Source: Hansfordia pulvinata (taxonomy: Eukaryota > Ascomycota > Sordariomycetes > Xylariales). From it: DNA of 64,000 bases. Every line of letters begins with the position of its first letter. Position 1 is the stretch's first letter. The position numbers were made by a program, and so were the translations under genes. Of the stretch, positions 24,061 to 35,995 are shown in pieces. The stretch covers positions 41,583 through 105,582 of the forward strand of contig BJKQ01000036.1 of the NCBI GenBank assembly GCA_006538405.1, in the 5' to 3' direction. The notes beneath the pieces are model-generated. The model did no database searches, was not told the DNA's origin, and saw only the letters and a program-made list of their open reading frames with translations.

Positions 24061-24515
24061 ATTATATATTTATATGCATTTAAACATACCCACTTGCACG
24101 CCCGCCAGTATCACCGTATCTCGTAACAATCGCCACCTCATGCATCGAGGCCCTGCACTGATGACGAACACGTAATAAGGGAAAAACAGAGGGACAGGGG
24201 GTGTTCTCGACAGCCCTTTGCTAGACTGCCTCTGTATAGGGTGTTTATTCGTTTCTCCTTCGTCTTTGAATAGTATAACACTCTTTGATTTCACGCTGAT
24301 TGGAATCCATTTGAAAAAAAGAGACCAGGCAGTAAGTAATGTATACTATTGCACCACACTAAATATCGGTACGACTCTATTGCTTTCATTCGCTGCTTAA
24401 CTAGCCCCACGATTTTTGTCTGGTACACGTCGAATCAGGTCTTTCGATTAAGGGCGACTGATCGTACCACCTTGAAATCTCCTTGGGTTTTGCACTACTT
24501 CTCATTCGATTGAGA
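24061..24515. other. 3' flank of the 278-aa gene
   Basis: GC rises again from about 24080. Short open frames on both strands have no coding bias. Confidence 0.45.
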
Positions 24516-25470
24516 TCAGGTTCCCGGCTTTTGTTTACCTTCTGGTGCTTTTGGAGTGCCTAGCACGTTCTCGGTCCATGCTTCAAAGTCAATAAACTCT
24601 TGAAATGGCACATCCTCGTCTTTATCGTAGCAGAATGCTTCTAATCCAAGCAAGTCTGGATCCTCCACGTGCCTAGGTGGCACCAAAAGCTGGGGTTGAT
24701 ATTGACCGCGGTAATCCAATACCAATCGAATGGCCAGGTCAGCATCCGAAAGCTGATGTTGGAGGGCGAGATCCTGAAACCCTCTCAGCAAGTAGTCTAC
24801 TTTTCCAATGGAATTTGCCTTCTCTGGCAAGTTGTGGGCATCCAGTGCCTCCTGTGGTGTAACGCGTGAGACTAAAGTGCCGATAGGAGCGCCTGTATCT
24901 CTTTTTTTAAGGAGCTTCATGATGTAATCTTCGATGACCCAGTCCGGGGCATCTCTAAGTCGAACATGATTGCCGGTGTCGTCCACGTAGCCCTCGGCCA
25001 TCCACACTTTCAACGATAGGATCCAATTTCTAGCTTTTGCTCGAAACAATACTGGACTAGGACAATTATTAGCAGCGGCAGAATTTTAATGTCTAGGGTA
25101 TGGTTTCGATGCAAGCTACTCACAACTCCCTATCCCATTCTTTTTCTATCGGAACGAAGCTCAAGCTGGAGGTCATGTACACACCATAACCCATTCGCCT
25201 CTTCCTGCCCTGCTGCCTTTTCAAATCAAGGTAAGGTTTCCCTGATTTTTTTATTGCGTCGCATTCTTCCTGCGAGTCAATCCGGCACTTAGTTTATAAT
25301 CTTCATTACTGAAACGAAGTCCAGGAGTATAAATATACCTTAGCCACACGGCGATAACCTATAGGAATCATAGTATCAAGTGTTGAGGGAGGCGAAATGA
25401 CGGCGCAGGTCCCCTCTAATATAGCATAAAAGACGGCCGCAATGCAGAAATGAATGACGCAGGGTTTCAT
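24516..25470 (-). CDS. Secreted protein with ADP-ribosyltransferase-like features, 278 aa, three exons
   Basis: Exons (minus strand) are 25470-25339, 25287-25124 and 25056-24516. Intron 1 (51 bp) runs GTATAT...CTAAG and intron 2 (67 bp) GTGAGT...CCTAG with CTAAT just upstream. The joined frame is 279 codons. The start is the ATG giving a hydrophobic leader (MKPCVIHFCIAAVFYAIL), cut near residue 22. The mature N-terminus has GYRRVAK (residues 38-44), GYGVYMTSS (76-84) and KVWMAEGYVDD (115-125). In ADP-ribosyltransferase folds an early YR arginine and a later Y-[VF]-[TS]-[ST]-S strand occupy comparable places. No clear ExE catalytic pair is evident, so the function is tentative. The last 150 residues are acidic and match nothing I know. 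Its GC content is lower than that of the other secreted-protein genes, and it is divergently paired with the HtrL-like gene. Confidence 0.7.
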
Positions 25471-26185
25471 GGTAACTATGAAGACAAGTTTGATCGATTT
25501 GCAGGAATAAGTGTCTCACAGGCACCTTTGCGCGCATCTATGAGGATAAAGAGTGAAAAAAAAAGTGCAGCCATGTGTATTCTTTATGTGAGCGTCTGGT
25601 CGTGATTTGAAAACACCTCGATATTTGCCTGCAGAGTGACCAACGTGTCGATTTGCCACATTATCAATGAGGAAGATAAGCCAAGGCACTTTTGCCGGTT
25701 GATAGCTGTAGCGTTGTTGGACGTAGTTATCTAAGGTAGAGAGGCGAATGAGTAAAGCTTTTAATAGCTGGTGTCTCTTTAGCTTCAGATGTTTATAAGA
25801 AGTAGAAGCGTTGCATGTGAGCCCTCCACAGTAGAGACGAACTAATTAAAGAAACTGGCGGAAAATGGAAACCATGAAGCCAAGAGTTCATCGTGAGGTC
25901 GTTACTGTTCTTAGTATTAGGCTAGTTTAAATCTTACTCCCAAATTAACCATCGATTGCGGTTTTACCAAAATTCTAATAATATCTAAGTGGAAGGACCT
26001 TAACACTGATAGTGCAACTTGCAGTCGCTCTAAATTTGTACAGTGCTGGTCAATGGAAAGCTCTATATTTTGCTTGCACTAAGGCTTTCGTGTGATTTAA
26101 AATAGATTTCTCCCTTCTTTAAAAATGGCTGCGTAAAGGCTGAGCTAAGAGGCTTGATATCTATTTATTAATAAAAGCCATAGCA
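25471..26185. other. Divergent promoter region, left part
   Basis: This lies between the leftward 278-aa gene and the rightward HtrL-like gene, which share about 1.4 kb of upstream DNA. No coding signal. The right part of the region is occupied by a DNA element. Confidence 0.5.
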
Positions 26186-26194
26186 GGCTGGATG
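26186..26194. repeat. Target-site duplication GGCTGGATG, left copy
   Basis: Exactly repeated at 26637-26645, directly outside the inverted ends of the element between them. Nine bases is typical of Mutator-like elements. Confidence 0.85.
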
Positions 26195-26636
26195 CGCAGC
26201 GCGTATCGCCACGCTATCGCTGGACAGCCGTACGCCATCCCCTTATCACTCCATATCTTTATTTATATTAAGATTTCCTTAAGAATATAAAGTTACTTTT
26301 ATAATATAAGCACTTATTAATCATGATAACGTCTTGCACGTCGGTTTAACGACTTAAAGAGGGTCCCCCTTTAAGTGGTCCTCCCCGTCTTTAAGTTTAA
26401 ACCTTAAGTGCGCGGTTTTATATCTTTCCTTATCTTTTTAACACTTAAATTAATAGCCCGGGATAAAACTAATTTATAGCACTTTATTATATAAGATCAT
26501 GTTTACTAAGTAAGATAAATATAAAGTACCGGTACTGATAGTCAGCTTTTTAAGCTGAAAACCTTTCTTAAAAAGGGGCTATCACTAAGGGGGTGGCGTA
26601 CGGGTGTTCACGGATGGCGTGGCGATACGCGCTGCG
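26195..26636. mobile_element. Non-autonomous Mutator-like DNA element, 442 bp
   Basis: The ends are inverted repeats of about 50 bp. Both begin CGCAGCGCGTATCGCCACGC, then match with a few differences through CCGTACGCCA and CCCCTTA. A perfect 9-bp duplication flanks the element. The 9-bp target site and long inverted ends are family traits of Mutator-like elements; no transposase is encoded. The interior is AT-rich and partly RIP-like. It lies in the shared promoter of two secreted-protein genes and is related to the older copy at 14.1 kb. Confidence 0.8.
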
Positions 26637-26645
26637 GGCTGGATG
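26637..26645. repeat. Target-site duplication GGCTGGATG, right copy
   Basis: Perfect match to the copy left of the element. Confidence 0.85.
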
Positions 26646-26862
26646 TACATTCTACATTGCCATATCTTCGATTTTTATTTTTCTTCATGTTTTACTTTAA
26701 ACTCGCGCGGTCGATTTGAAAATTTCTTATAGGCTAATCTAATCACACGAAACACGTATTATTCAAGTCGTATCCAAATGACGAATACAGAAAGATTCTC
26801 TAAATTCAATCGTATTTAATGTCTAAGGTCAATATCAGATTTTTTTCATTCGATCACCCAAG

Positions 26863-28562
26863 ATGCATTGGCAAAAATCCATTCTTTTTCTCCTCAATCT
26901 CTCTGGCCATTACGCAAACGCTCTCGTCCTTCGGAGGCAGCCGGGCAGAACGGAGTTGGCAGATCTCGAAAGAGTCTGCAAGTCTGGACATTCAGAATAC
27001 ACACCTTTGAATCAGCCCACATTCCGCTGGGATAAGGACGCTGAGGTCACCCCAGAAGCTATCTGGCAGATTACAAAGGAAAACCGGAGAAAGCATTTGG
27101 AAAGGATGTAGCGCGATGGGAGCAGCAGTTTCTGAGCCCTGATACGCCGATCGACGAAGCGAAACTCGTGTATCTCAGTGAGCCTGAGATAGCAAGAGAC
27201 GAAGAACGACCAGACGCACCGACCATAATCCTCTTAATGTATCCTCCAGACAAAGGCAGTCCTGTAAGGCGGCCACTGAGCTCTTACTTGAAAAGTTTCC
27301 GGCAAATCGCAGAATCTGGGGAGCAAATTATCCTGTTCGTGCCAAAATGGCTAGGTCATCAGATCCGACAGCAGATTCGCGATGATGAACGGCTTTACAT
27401 CGTTGACGAATGGGAGAGTGTATGGGAGCTGCCAAACAATGCGGTAAAAGGACGTTACAGATTTTTTACAAAGGACCAGCGTCAGATCTTTTCCGATTTC
27501 AATCTCAATCCTGATGGTATCCCCCGTCATGGTGGCATAAATGATGGCTACGATAATGAGTTCTTTTCCGCGGCATACTTTGGCAAATTTTTTGCCGTCT
27601 ATCACAGTTTAATTCTCAAGTAAGTTCCACTAAAAGTTGCAGATTCGCACTCATAGTAAGAGCATCTTGCCTCTTACATAGGGACAAGATGAAACATGGT
27701 CCTTAGCAATCTCGCAAATGGTACCCCATTTCCTAAATACTGACACAGTGGCAGCCCTTTCGGTTCGCGGAAGTGGATGTATTTAGATTTTGGCGGCGCG
27801 AAGAGCCATGTCACAGAAAGTGGCCAGCCGTGGAAAACAATCATGCATAAATATTTGGACGAGGACAAATTTGCGAGGTAAGATTCGAGTTTCCCTGTAA
27901 AGCTTGGCACTTTTTTTGCAGCAGAATACTAAAGTTTACACCGCAGAAGTATTGAGCAGACCGGAAACAAGGGTGTGATGATAGGCGAATACGAACTAGG
28001 CCGCATGTCGCCGCGTGGGCTGTTCGGAGCGAACAAACACCCACTCATTACAAAAGGAATCAACCATAAATGCTGGACCGACTTGAAGCACCAGTGGGAA
28101 TGCATTTATTTCATCGCCAATGTGTTGGTGGGAAGTACTCTGGGGTTGCTAGAGATGACGACAAAGTACATGCAGACTTTCGAGGAAATGGCTTCGAACG
28201 GGCTTTACGTTGGACGTGAGGAGATGGTGCTGCACTTAGTCGCACTACGCTACCCGCGCACTTTACTCTCCTTCCCGCCTTATCACGCTGCCCCGCAACT
28301 TGACCTTCTTTGGGGAGGTGATCCTATTTCAATTGCGAAGAAACCTCACGTATACACGTGGGATAAACGGTTTTGGCTCCAGGCAAACAAGTTGGCCTGG
28401 TCGCACTCGATCGACAGCGCACATACGTCACCCATCCACGACCCTATTGAAACTCTATTTTGCAGGAATTATGGATACAACTCCGGGTATCCTCAGCTCG
28501 AGATGGGGCAGAAGTGGGTGACTAATGACCCAGAGCAAGTTTTTTCAATCGATGGTCCGTAA
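26863..28562 (+). pseudogene. HtrL/YibB-like secreted protein, about 498 aa, with an apparent frameshift
   Basis: Coding blocks are 26863-27105, about 27105-27619, 27755-27877 and 27947-28562. The introns (27620-27754, GTAAGT...GGCAG; 27878-27946, GTAAGA...CGCAG with TACTAAAG upstream) join in frame. The first block starts with a probable signal sequence (MHWQKSILFLLNLSGHYANA) and stops at 27111, while the next frame is already open there. No consensus intron fits, so a 1-base loss near 27105 (GAAAGG/GATGTA) is likely, either real or a sequencing error. Joining creates NPFGSRKWMYLDFGG after KFFAVYHSLIL, matching the HtrL_YibB family pattern (NPF-S-x-F-W-x-D-x-G). GLFGANKH and LYVGREEMVLHLVALRYP match later parts. 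Bacterial members are tied to surface-glycan synthesis; the fungal role is unknown. Confidence 0.65.
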
Positions 28563-29080
28563 GGTGGAATGTCATGGAATTGACTTCGCATAGCCTTAAA
28601 GTTAACGACTTAAAGTCTGAGCACTAACGATGAATATACCGTCTTAGCCTTAATTTTCGAGAGAAAGAAAGGATGAGGGCAAATGTGTATCGGAAAGGGT
28701 ATGTGACCAGATTCTGCTGATGCAACTGGATATGTTCAGACGCCGGTCTTCTCGTATGGGCTTAGTGTTACGAGCCAACCGTCCATCAAGAACTCGAAAA
28801 CCGACCCTCGAAGTCGCGGAACGCTCTTTTCGCACATGGCACGTCTTTTTACGGCGTTGGTAACTGTTCAAAAGACTCAGCACTACCATTATCCTTTAAA
28901 ACATCAGGACATCTGTCTGTATGTCTTATTAAGCGTCGGGAGGTATTTCGCTTAGCGTTTTAAAAGGTGCTAGCAAAATATCGAAGTGGATAATGCTAAA
29001 TAACAGGTGGACAGAGCTGAGGGATATAGTGCAGCGACGGACGCGCGAGCTGCCTGGACTGGACGAAACCGTGCTAGGCT
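28563..29080. other. Intergenic, no supported gene
   Basis: 3' flank of the HtrL-like gene. A leftward 79-codon frame lacks coding bias. GC falls from about 29080. Confidence 0.45.
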
Positions 29081-29565
29081 TAAACGGCTTTTATTAACGG
29101 CTTGTAACCGTTATTTAAAGGAGTATCCGGTTAATAAGAAAGAAAATATAACATATTAAGACGACTCGGTAATAAAATAAGGACCGTTAAGCCGCGGTAA
29201 AAGAGTATCGATAACGATTAAAATAAAAGGATAATAATTATAAAAAGAATACAGTAATTAAATAGTAATTTTTAAAAGCGGTACGGCGAGTTAAAAAAGA
29301 TTATTAATATAAGTTAATTAACTTAATAAAAAAGCTTAAAGACTTATATTAAGTTATATTGTAATATAAGCCCTTTATTAAGTTAAGCTTATCACCGGTT
29401 ATCGTAAATAATATAATATATAAATTATAATTAAATACATTATAAACTTTACACGTAACGATTATAAATAAGGTTAAGTTTAAAAAAATATTAAAAGCTT
29501 AATATATAAAATAAACGAATTAAATATTAAATGTATTAAAAAGTATATTAAAAATAGTAATATTT

Positions 29566-30775
29566 TAATATATTAAGACCTTAAGTATATTAATAAAATA
29601 ACGTTTAATATATTAAAATTACTTTCACTTTTAAAGACGTTTAAAGTATTTTAAAAAAACTTTTTTTTTTAAAAAAGATTTCTTAATAAAATATGATTTT
29701 TTAAAGAAATAAACTATTTTGAATATATTAAGACCTTAAGTATATTAAGTATAAAGTGTATTTAAACCTTAAATTTATTAAGACTTAAAGTATATTAAGC
29801 CTTAAATGTATTAAGACCTTAAATATATAAAGACCTTAAATATATTAAGACTTTAAGTGCATTAAGACTTTAAGTATATTAAGACCTTAAGCGTATTAAG
29901 ACCTTAAATATATTAAGACCTTAAGTATATTAATAAAATAACCCTTAATATATTAAAATTATTTTCACTTTTAAAAACGTTTAAAATATCTTAAAACACC
30001 TTATTTTAAAAAAGAAATCTTTTTAATAAAATATGCTTTTTTAAAGAAACAAATTATTTTAAGTGTATTAAGACTTTAAGCATATTAAGTATTAAGTGTA
30101 TTAAGACCTTAAACATATTAAAACCTTAAATATATTAAACTTTAAGTGTATTAAAGCTTAAAATATATTAAGACCTTAATTATAATAAGACTTTAAGTAT
30201 ATTAAGACCTTAAGTATATTATTAAAATTACCTTTATTATATTAAAATTATTTTAACTTTTAAAAACGTTTAAAACATCTTAAAACACCTTATTTTAAAA
30301 AAAGAAATTTCTTAATAAAATATAGTTTTTAAAGAAATAACTTATTTTAAGTATATTAAAACCTTTAATATATTAAGTATTAAATATATTAAAACCTTAA
30401 ATGTATTAAACTTCAAATATATTAAGACTTTAAGTATATTAAAACCTTATATATATTAAGACTTTAAGTGTATTAAGACCTTAAGTGTATTAAAACCTTA
30501 AGTGTATTAAGACCTTAAGTGTATTAAAATTATTTTTATTTTAAAGAACTTTTAAAATATCTTACAATATTATTTTAAAAGAAAAAAACAGTTTTAGGTG
30601 TATTAAAAGCTTTAACATATTAAGACCTTAAGTGTATTAAAATTATTTCTATTTTTAAAAACTTTTATAATATTTTAGAACACTTTTTTAAAAAAATACT
30701 TTTTTAATAAAATATCATTTTTTAACGAAATAAACGATTTTAAGTGTATTAAAACTTTAGAAAAATTAAAACGGA
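29566..30775. repeat. Two-level AT-rich tandem array
   Basis: Short units of about 20 bp built on TATATTAAGACCTTAAG are grouped into larger blocks. A segment containing ATATTAAAATTATTTTCACT, then AACGTTTAAAATAT, a T/A-rich stretch and AATAAAATATGATTTTTTAAAG recurs about every 270-360 bp (near 29.6, 29.93, 30.24, 30.53 and 30.63 kb). No coding content. Confidence 0.75.
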
Positions 30776-33700
30776 AACCCGTTTAATAATGTATTTATTA
30801 ATAATATAAGGTAAGTTATAATAATTTCTTATTAAACGGAACCTTATTTTATATAAATATTAAAGTTATATATATTATTTGAATCTTTATTTTATTGAGT
30901 TCTTAACTTATTCTCTTTAACTTTAAGTTAAACTTAATTATTATTTTTTATTAAACTCGTAAAAGATATAAACACGTTTAAAACAATCTTAAACGCTTAT
31001 TGTCCTTTAAAAAGTTAATTACGCCTTTATTTTATAAGCCTTTCTTTATTTTATTTATAACATTATACCACCCTTTTATTAATTTTACTTAACGTAACCC
31101 CTTTTAATTTGAGATTATATTATACCCTTATTTAACTTATAAGAAAGTATGCTTTTATATATAATTATTAATATTAACTTATCACCACTCTTTTATCTTT
31201 AGTTATACTTATATATTAATTCTTTATACTTATTATCGTATTATTATTAATAAACCTTATATTTTTTCCTTTCCTTTAATTATTTAAAATAATATTATTA
31301 CATAACTTATCGATTACACGTAATAAGCTTATTAACTTATTATTATAATAAATCGTTCATATATTATATACTTTATTATTATATTTAATCTTGTTTATAA
31401 TTAACAATAATTAACTTATAATATTAATTAATAAAAAGTATTATATTATAATGCTTATACCTTTGAACTTATCTTATTATAATAAGACTTTTACGTTATA
31501 TTTATTATAAACTTATATTATTTAAATAAAAAAGTAACTTGAAATTAAATATAAAAATCTTAAAATAAATATACCTTTAACTTATAAATTTATTAAATAC
31601 GACTTATAACTTATCCATTTAATAATATAAAATAAATTATAATGTTATATAAAACGTAAGGATTAACCGAATATTATAATTTTAATATATAAAAAATACT
31701 ATATTATAAGTATAAAATACTTTATTTTATAATATATCTTATAAGTAGAACATTATTAATATTATAATTAATATTATAAATATAATTATATACGTATTAT
31801 TTATATAAGAAAATATTAAAATATAAGTATATAATATTATTATTATATTAAAAGTACCTTTATTAAGTATAATAAAAATTTATATAATAAGTGAATATTA
31901 CATAATTTAACACAATGTTAATTAATAAGAAAACTAATAAAGTAAAGTATTAAAATATTAATATAAATATTATATTAAAGAATTATTAATATTAATTTAA
32001 AATACTTTAATATTGTTTTTCAGAGTAAATCGGCCTTAAAGTTAATTATACGCTTTTATTTACGTATAATATTAATATTATTATATACCTTAAAGTTATA
32101 TTATTTATTAAAATTCAGTTTATAACTTAAAAAGAAAACCTTATTATAAATCCTTTCCCTTTCCCTTAAAGCTTCCCTTTTACTATACACCTTTTTTATA
32201 TATATAAACTTTCGTTCTTATTTACTTAAAAGTAAATAAAATAGCTTTAAAGTAAATAAATAAAGAAAGTCATTTTTAATAGTAAATTTTATAATATAAC
32301 TAAGCCTTTAATAAGTAAAAATTTAAACTTAATTTATAATATATAAATTAATATTATATAATATATATTACTTATTTATTATATTTAATATTAAGGTTAA
32401 TATTAATAATAATATTAATAATAATATTATTTATAAAATCGTAAACCTTATTTATACGAAAACTTATATAATTATCCTCTTAAATCTTAATATAACTTAT
32501 TTAATTTACTTTACCGTTATTATCTTTATATTATAACTAGTTATTAAAATAAATCTTCTTTTACTTATATTAATTAATTTTATTATAAACTTATCGTTTA
32601 TAAAATTAATAAGTTTTAATTAAGAAGTAATTTATTATATATATGTTTTACTTATTATAAATTAATATACATTAACGCTTATTAAAAAAAGTTTATTATT
32701 TACGATTTTATTTATATTTATAAAACTTAATACTTTAAGGTTACCTTTATAAAAAGTTACTTAATATCACTTTTAAGCTTAGCACCGTTATTAACTTATT
32801 AAAAACATATTAACCTTTTTCATACTTATAATACGTTTTTTTTAAAAAGTAATACTTAATATTAAACGAATACTTATTTAATTATTTTTATTAATATAAA
32901 GCCTTCTTATTACTTAATTAAATAAGTATTAAATAATCCGGTAATACAATAATTCGGATAATTTTAATATATTAAATAAATTAAAAGTATAAGAATAAGC
33001 GGAACTATTTAAAGAAAAACGTTACTTAAATATATTAAGCTTATAAAGTATTAAATAAGTTATAAAATAAATATATTTATATATATCGAATTTTTAATAA
33101 TTATATTTATAAAGATTTATTATTAATTTAAATACTTACCTTGAAAGATAAAATTAATAATAAAGTTATATTAGTTTCATAAATAATAGAATTTTAATAT
33201 ATATATATATTAATAAATTAATATATAATATATTAAGGTATAATTTATAATTACTTTAATTATATACATATATTGATTAATATATTATAAAATCATATTA
33301 TTATTAATTATATATTACTTGTAAATAAGTATATTTAATAGTATAACGTTATATTAAACGAAGGGAACGTTCAGCTTTAAAATAAAACTTATTATAACTT
33401 AAAGTATAATTATTTATTAAAAAATATAATGAATATAAACGAAACATGATAACGTTTATAATATAATATATAATTATAAATGTTAATCTTTAATAGTTAT
33501 TAACCTTTAATTTCGTTTTTAATTAATTAAATTATAATTTAAAGTTAAAACTTATAAATATTATAAGTGTATAATATTAAGAATTATATTATATAATAAA
33601 AGCGGCTTAACGTAATAAAGGATATATTTAATATAAGGTATACTTTATTTTTTAAGTCTTAACTTATATAAAACCTTTATTATTAATTTAAAATTATTCG

Positions 33701-34560
33701 TTTATATTAAATATATAATATCCGCTTTAATAAGTATATAAGTAACACTTAAACGTACGTTTATTTATTATTTTTAGACATACCCGTTATCCTTAATAAT
33801 ATAAGTTATTTTATAAACGAGGTTATTTTTCAATTCGTTAACGTGTATTTATTACCCGTTATTTAAGCCTTTTATTATATTAAAACCGTGTAATAACATT
33901 AAATCGATTATAATTACGTGCTTATTAAAGTTATATAATTAAGGGTATACGGTTATTATAACGGTTAATAAATAAACTTTATATTTAATAATTAAAGACT
34001 TAAAAGAGATTGAAGTTATAAATATAAAATTAAGAGTTTTTATTAATAAACACGTATATAATATTAATTATATGTTATTACGAACCCGATAATTAAGCCT
34101 ATAAGATTAAAAGTTTAAAATAAGTGTAAGACCTTAAGATTAAGGATAATATAAGGTTAAATTAAGAATAACTTTATATATAAAAACGAATAAAGTAGAA
34201 AAAGTTAATTAAGTGATTAAAAAGAACTATTATAAAATATTATAAGTAAAAAGTGAAGCTTGCTTTAATTTATAATAATAAACTTAAAAAACGATCACGG
34301 TGTATTAATGTAAGTTTAATTCATTAATAAAAGGATAAAGAATGTATTAAGATAAGAACATGTGTATATTTAACTAATTATTACCTTAAAAATTGATTTC
34401 AATATTTAATTTTTTTTTAAAAAAGTATAGTTTTTAGTAATAATATGTCCGTGATTTAAATACTTTTAATACTTATTCTTAATATAATTACGTAAAGTTT
34501 ATTAATGAATAACCTTTTAAATAATTTAAACGGATATAAACCTTATATCATTTTTATATT

Positions 34561-35142
34561 AATTTGAAGTATTATAATAGTACTTAATAAGTTAAGCGTT
34601 AATTAATAGTATTATATAAGGTTTAATTCATTATGAGACTTTATTAACTTAATTGAAAATATTTAAAAGATAAAAAATAATACGTTAATCAACCTATTTA
34701 GTTTTAAATTGCTTTTTATTATAATAAAGAACCTTAAAAGCGCTTTAATCAAATCGATTAAATAAAATGTTCAAATAAGATTAAACTATTTAAAAACAAG
34801 ATTATACAGGCTTAAGAAAAAAAAAGGCTAATTTTTAAAAGATAAATAAGTAAAGAACCTTTATATAAAGTAATGCTACTTTAATAAAAAAGTTAATGTT
34901 TATTAAACTTGTTTTTGTTAAAATGAACTTAATATAAAAAGTAAAAAATTAAACGTTTTTTTATAAATAAAAGTGTTATATAAGGTGCGGCTTAATAAGT
35001 GAGAACTTAAGTATAATTTTAATATAAATAAAATGTAATAGCTTTACAGTTTACTCACGTGGAAACCGTATATTTTTTTGGTTTTATAAATTTTTAATTT
35101 TACTTTAAGAAAAGATATACTTAAACGATAAATATGCTTAAT
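34561..35142 (+). repeat. Dispersed 585-600 bp RIP-ed repeat, copy 2
   Basis: It follows the same order of landmarks as copy 1: GAAGTATTATAATAGTAC at the left and TTAAACGATAAATATGCTTA at the right. This copy is more diverged than the others. Confidence 0.5.
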
Positions 35143-35995
35143 TTCAATATATTTTAATGTATGATTTTACTTATTATATTCACTTATATTAACATAAATA
35201 TAAGTTAAGTAAAAAGTTATATTATCTTTTAAGTATATTAATAACCGTAAAGGTTAATATCTTATAATAAGTTATAATCGAAGTATTAATTTACTGCTTT
35301 TATAAATTAGTTTCTTATATATATGTGTAACCGTTATATTAATAAGAGTTACGTTAATTATACTTTTAAACTTATTTAATTAAATTATACTTAACGCTGT
35401 AATAATCATTTAAACTTAAATATATTAAAGTATTATATAAGTCTTAAATCCTTTATCTTTTTCGGTGTTTAAGAGTAAGAAATATTATTAAGTTTAATTA
35501 TATTAAAAAATAAGAACAATCTTAAGTAAATAATATAAGAAACACTTATTAAACCGTTTAAAAAACCCAATATTAGCGGTTATAATAAGCTTAAAATAAT
35601 AATATATAATTTTCGGTGAATTAAAACTTTTTATACGCCATATATATTTAAATACGTTTTAAAAGTATTAATTTATAAATAAATATAACGATCTGCACTT
35701 TACCGGAGTTCAATATAAAAGTGATTCGTAAGAAGTTTATATTATAAAGGCTATTTAAAGGTTAATAATAGTTTATTTATATTAACGTAAATATATAAAA
35801 GTAAATATAATATTATCCTTATAAGTAATCGTTATAATAACGTGGTAGTAAAAGTAAACCTTATATTCAAAAAAAATGGAAGTATTTAAATTAATAATTA
35901 AAGTAATAAATATCTAAGAGATAAAAGCCCTTTATCCCTTTATTTATATTTTAATACAAGTTACTTACTTATATTCTTAATATATTTCGTATATA

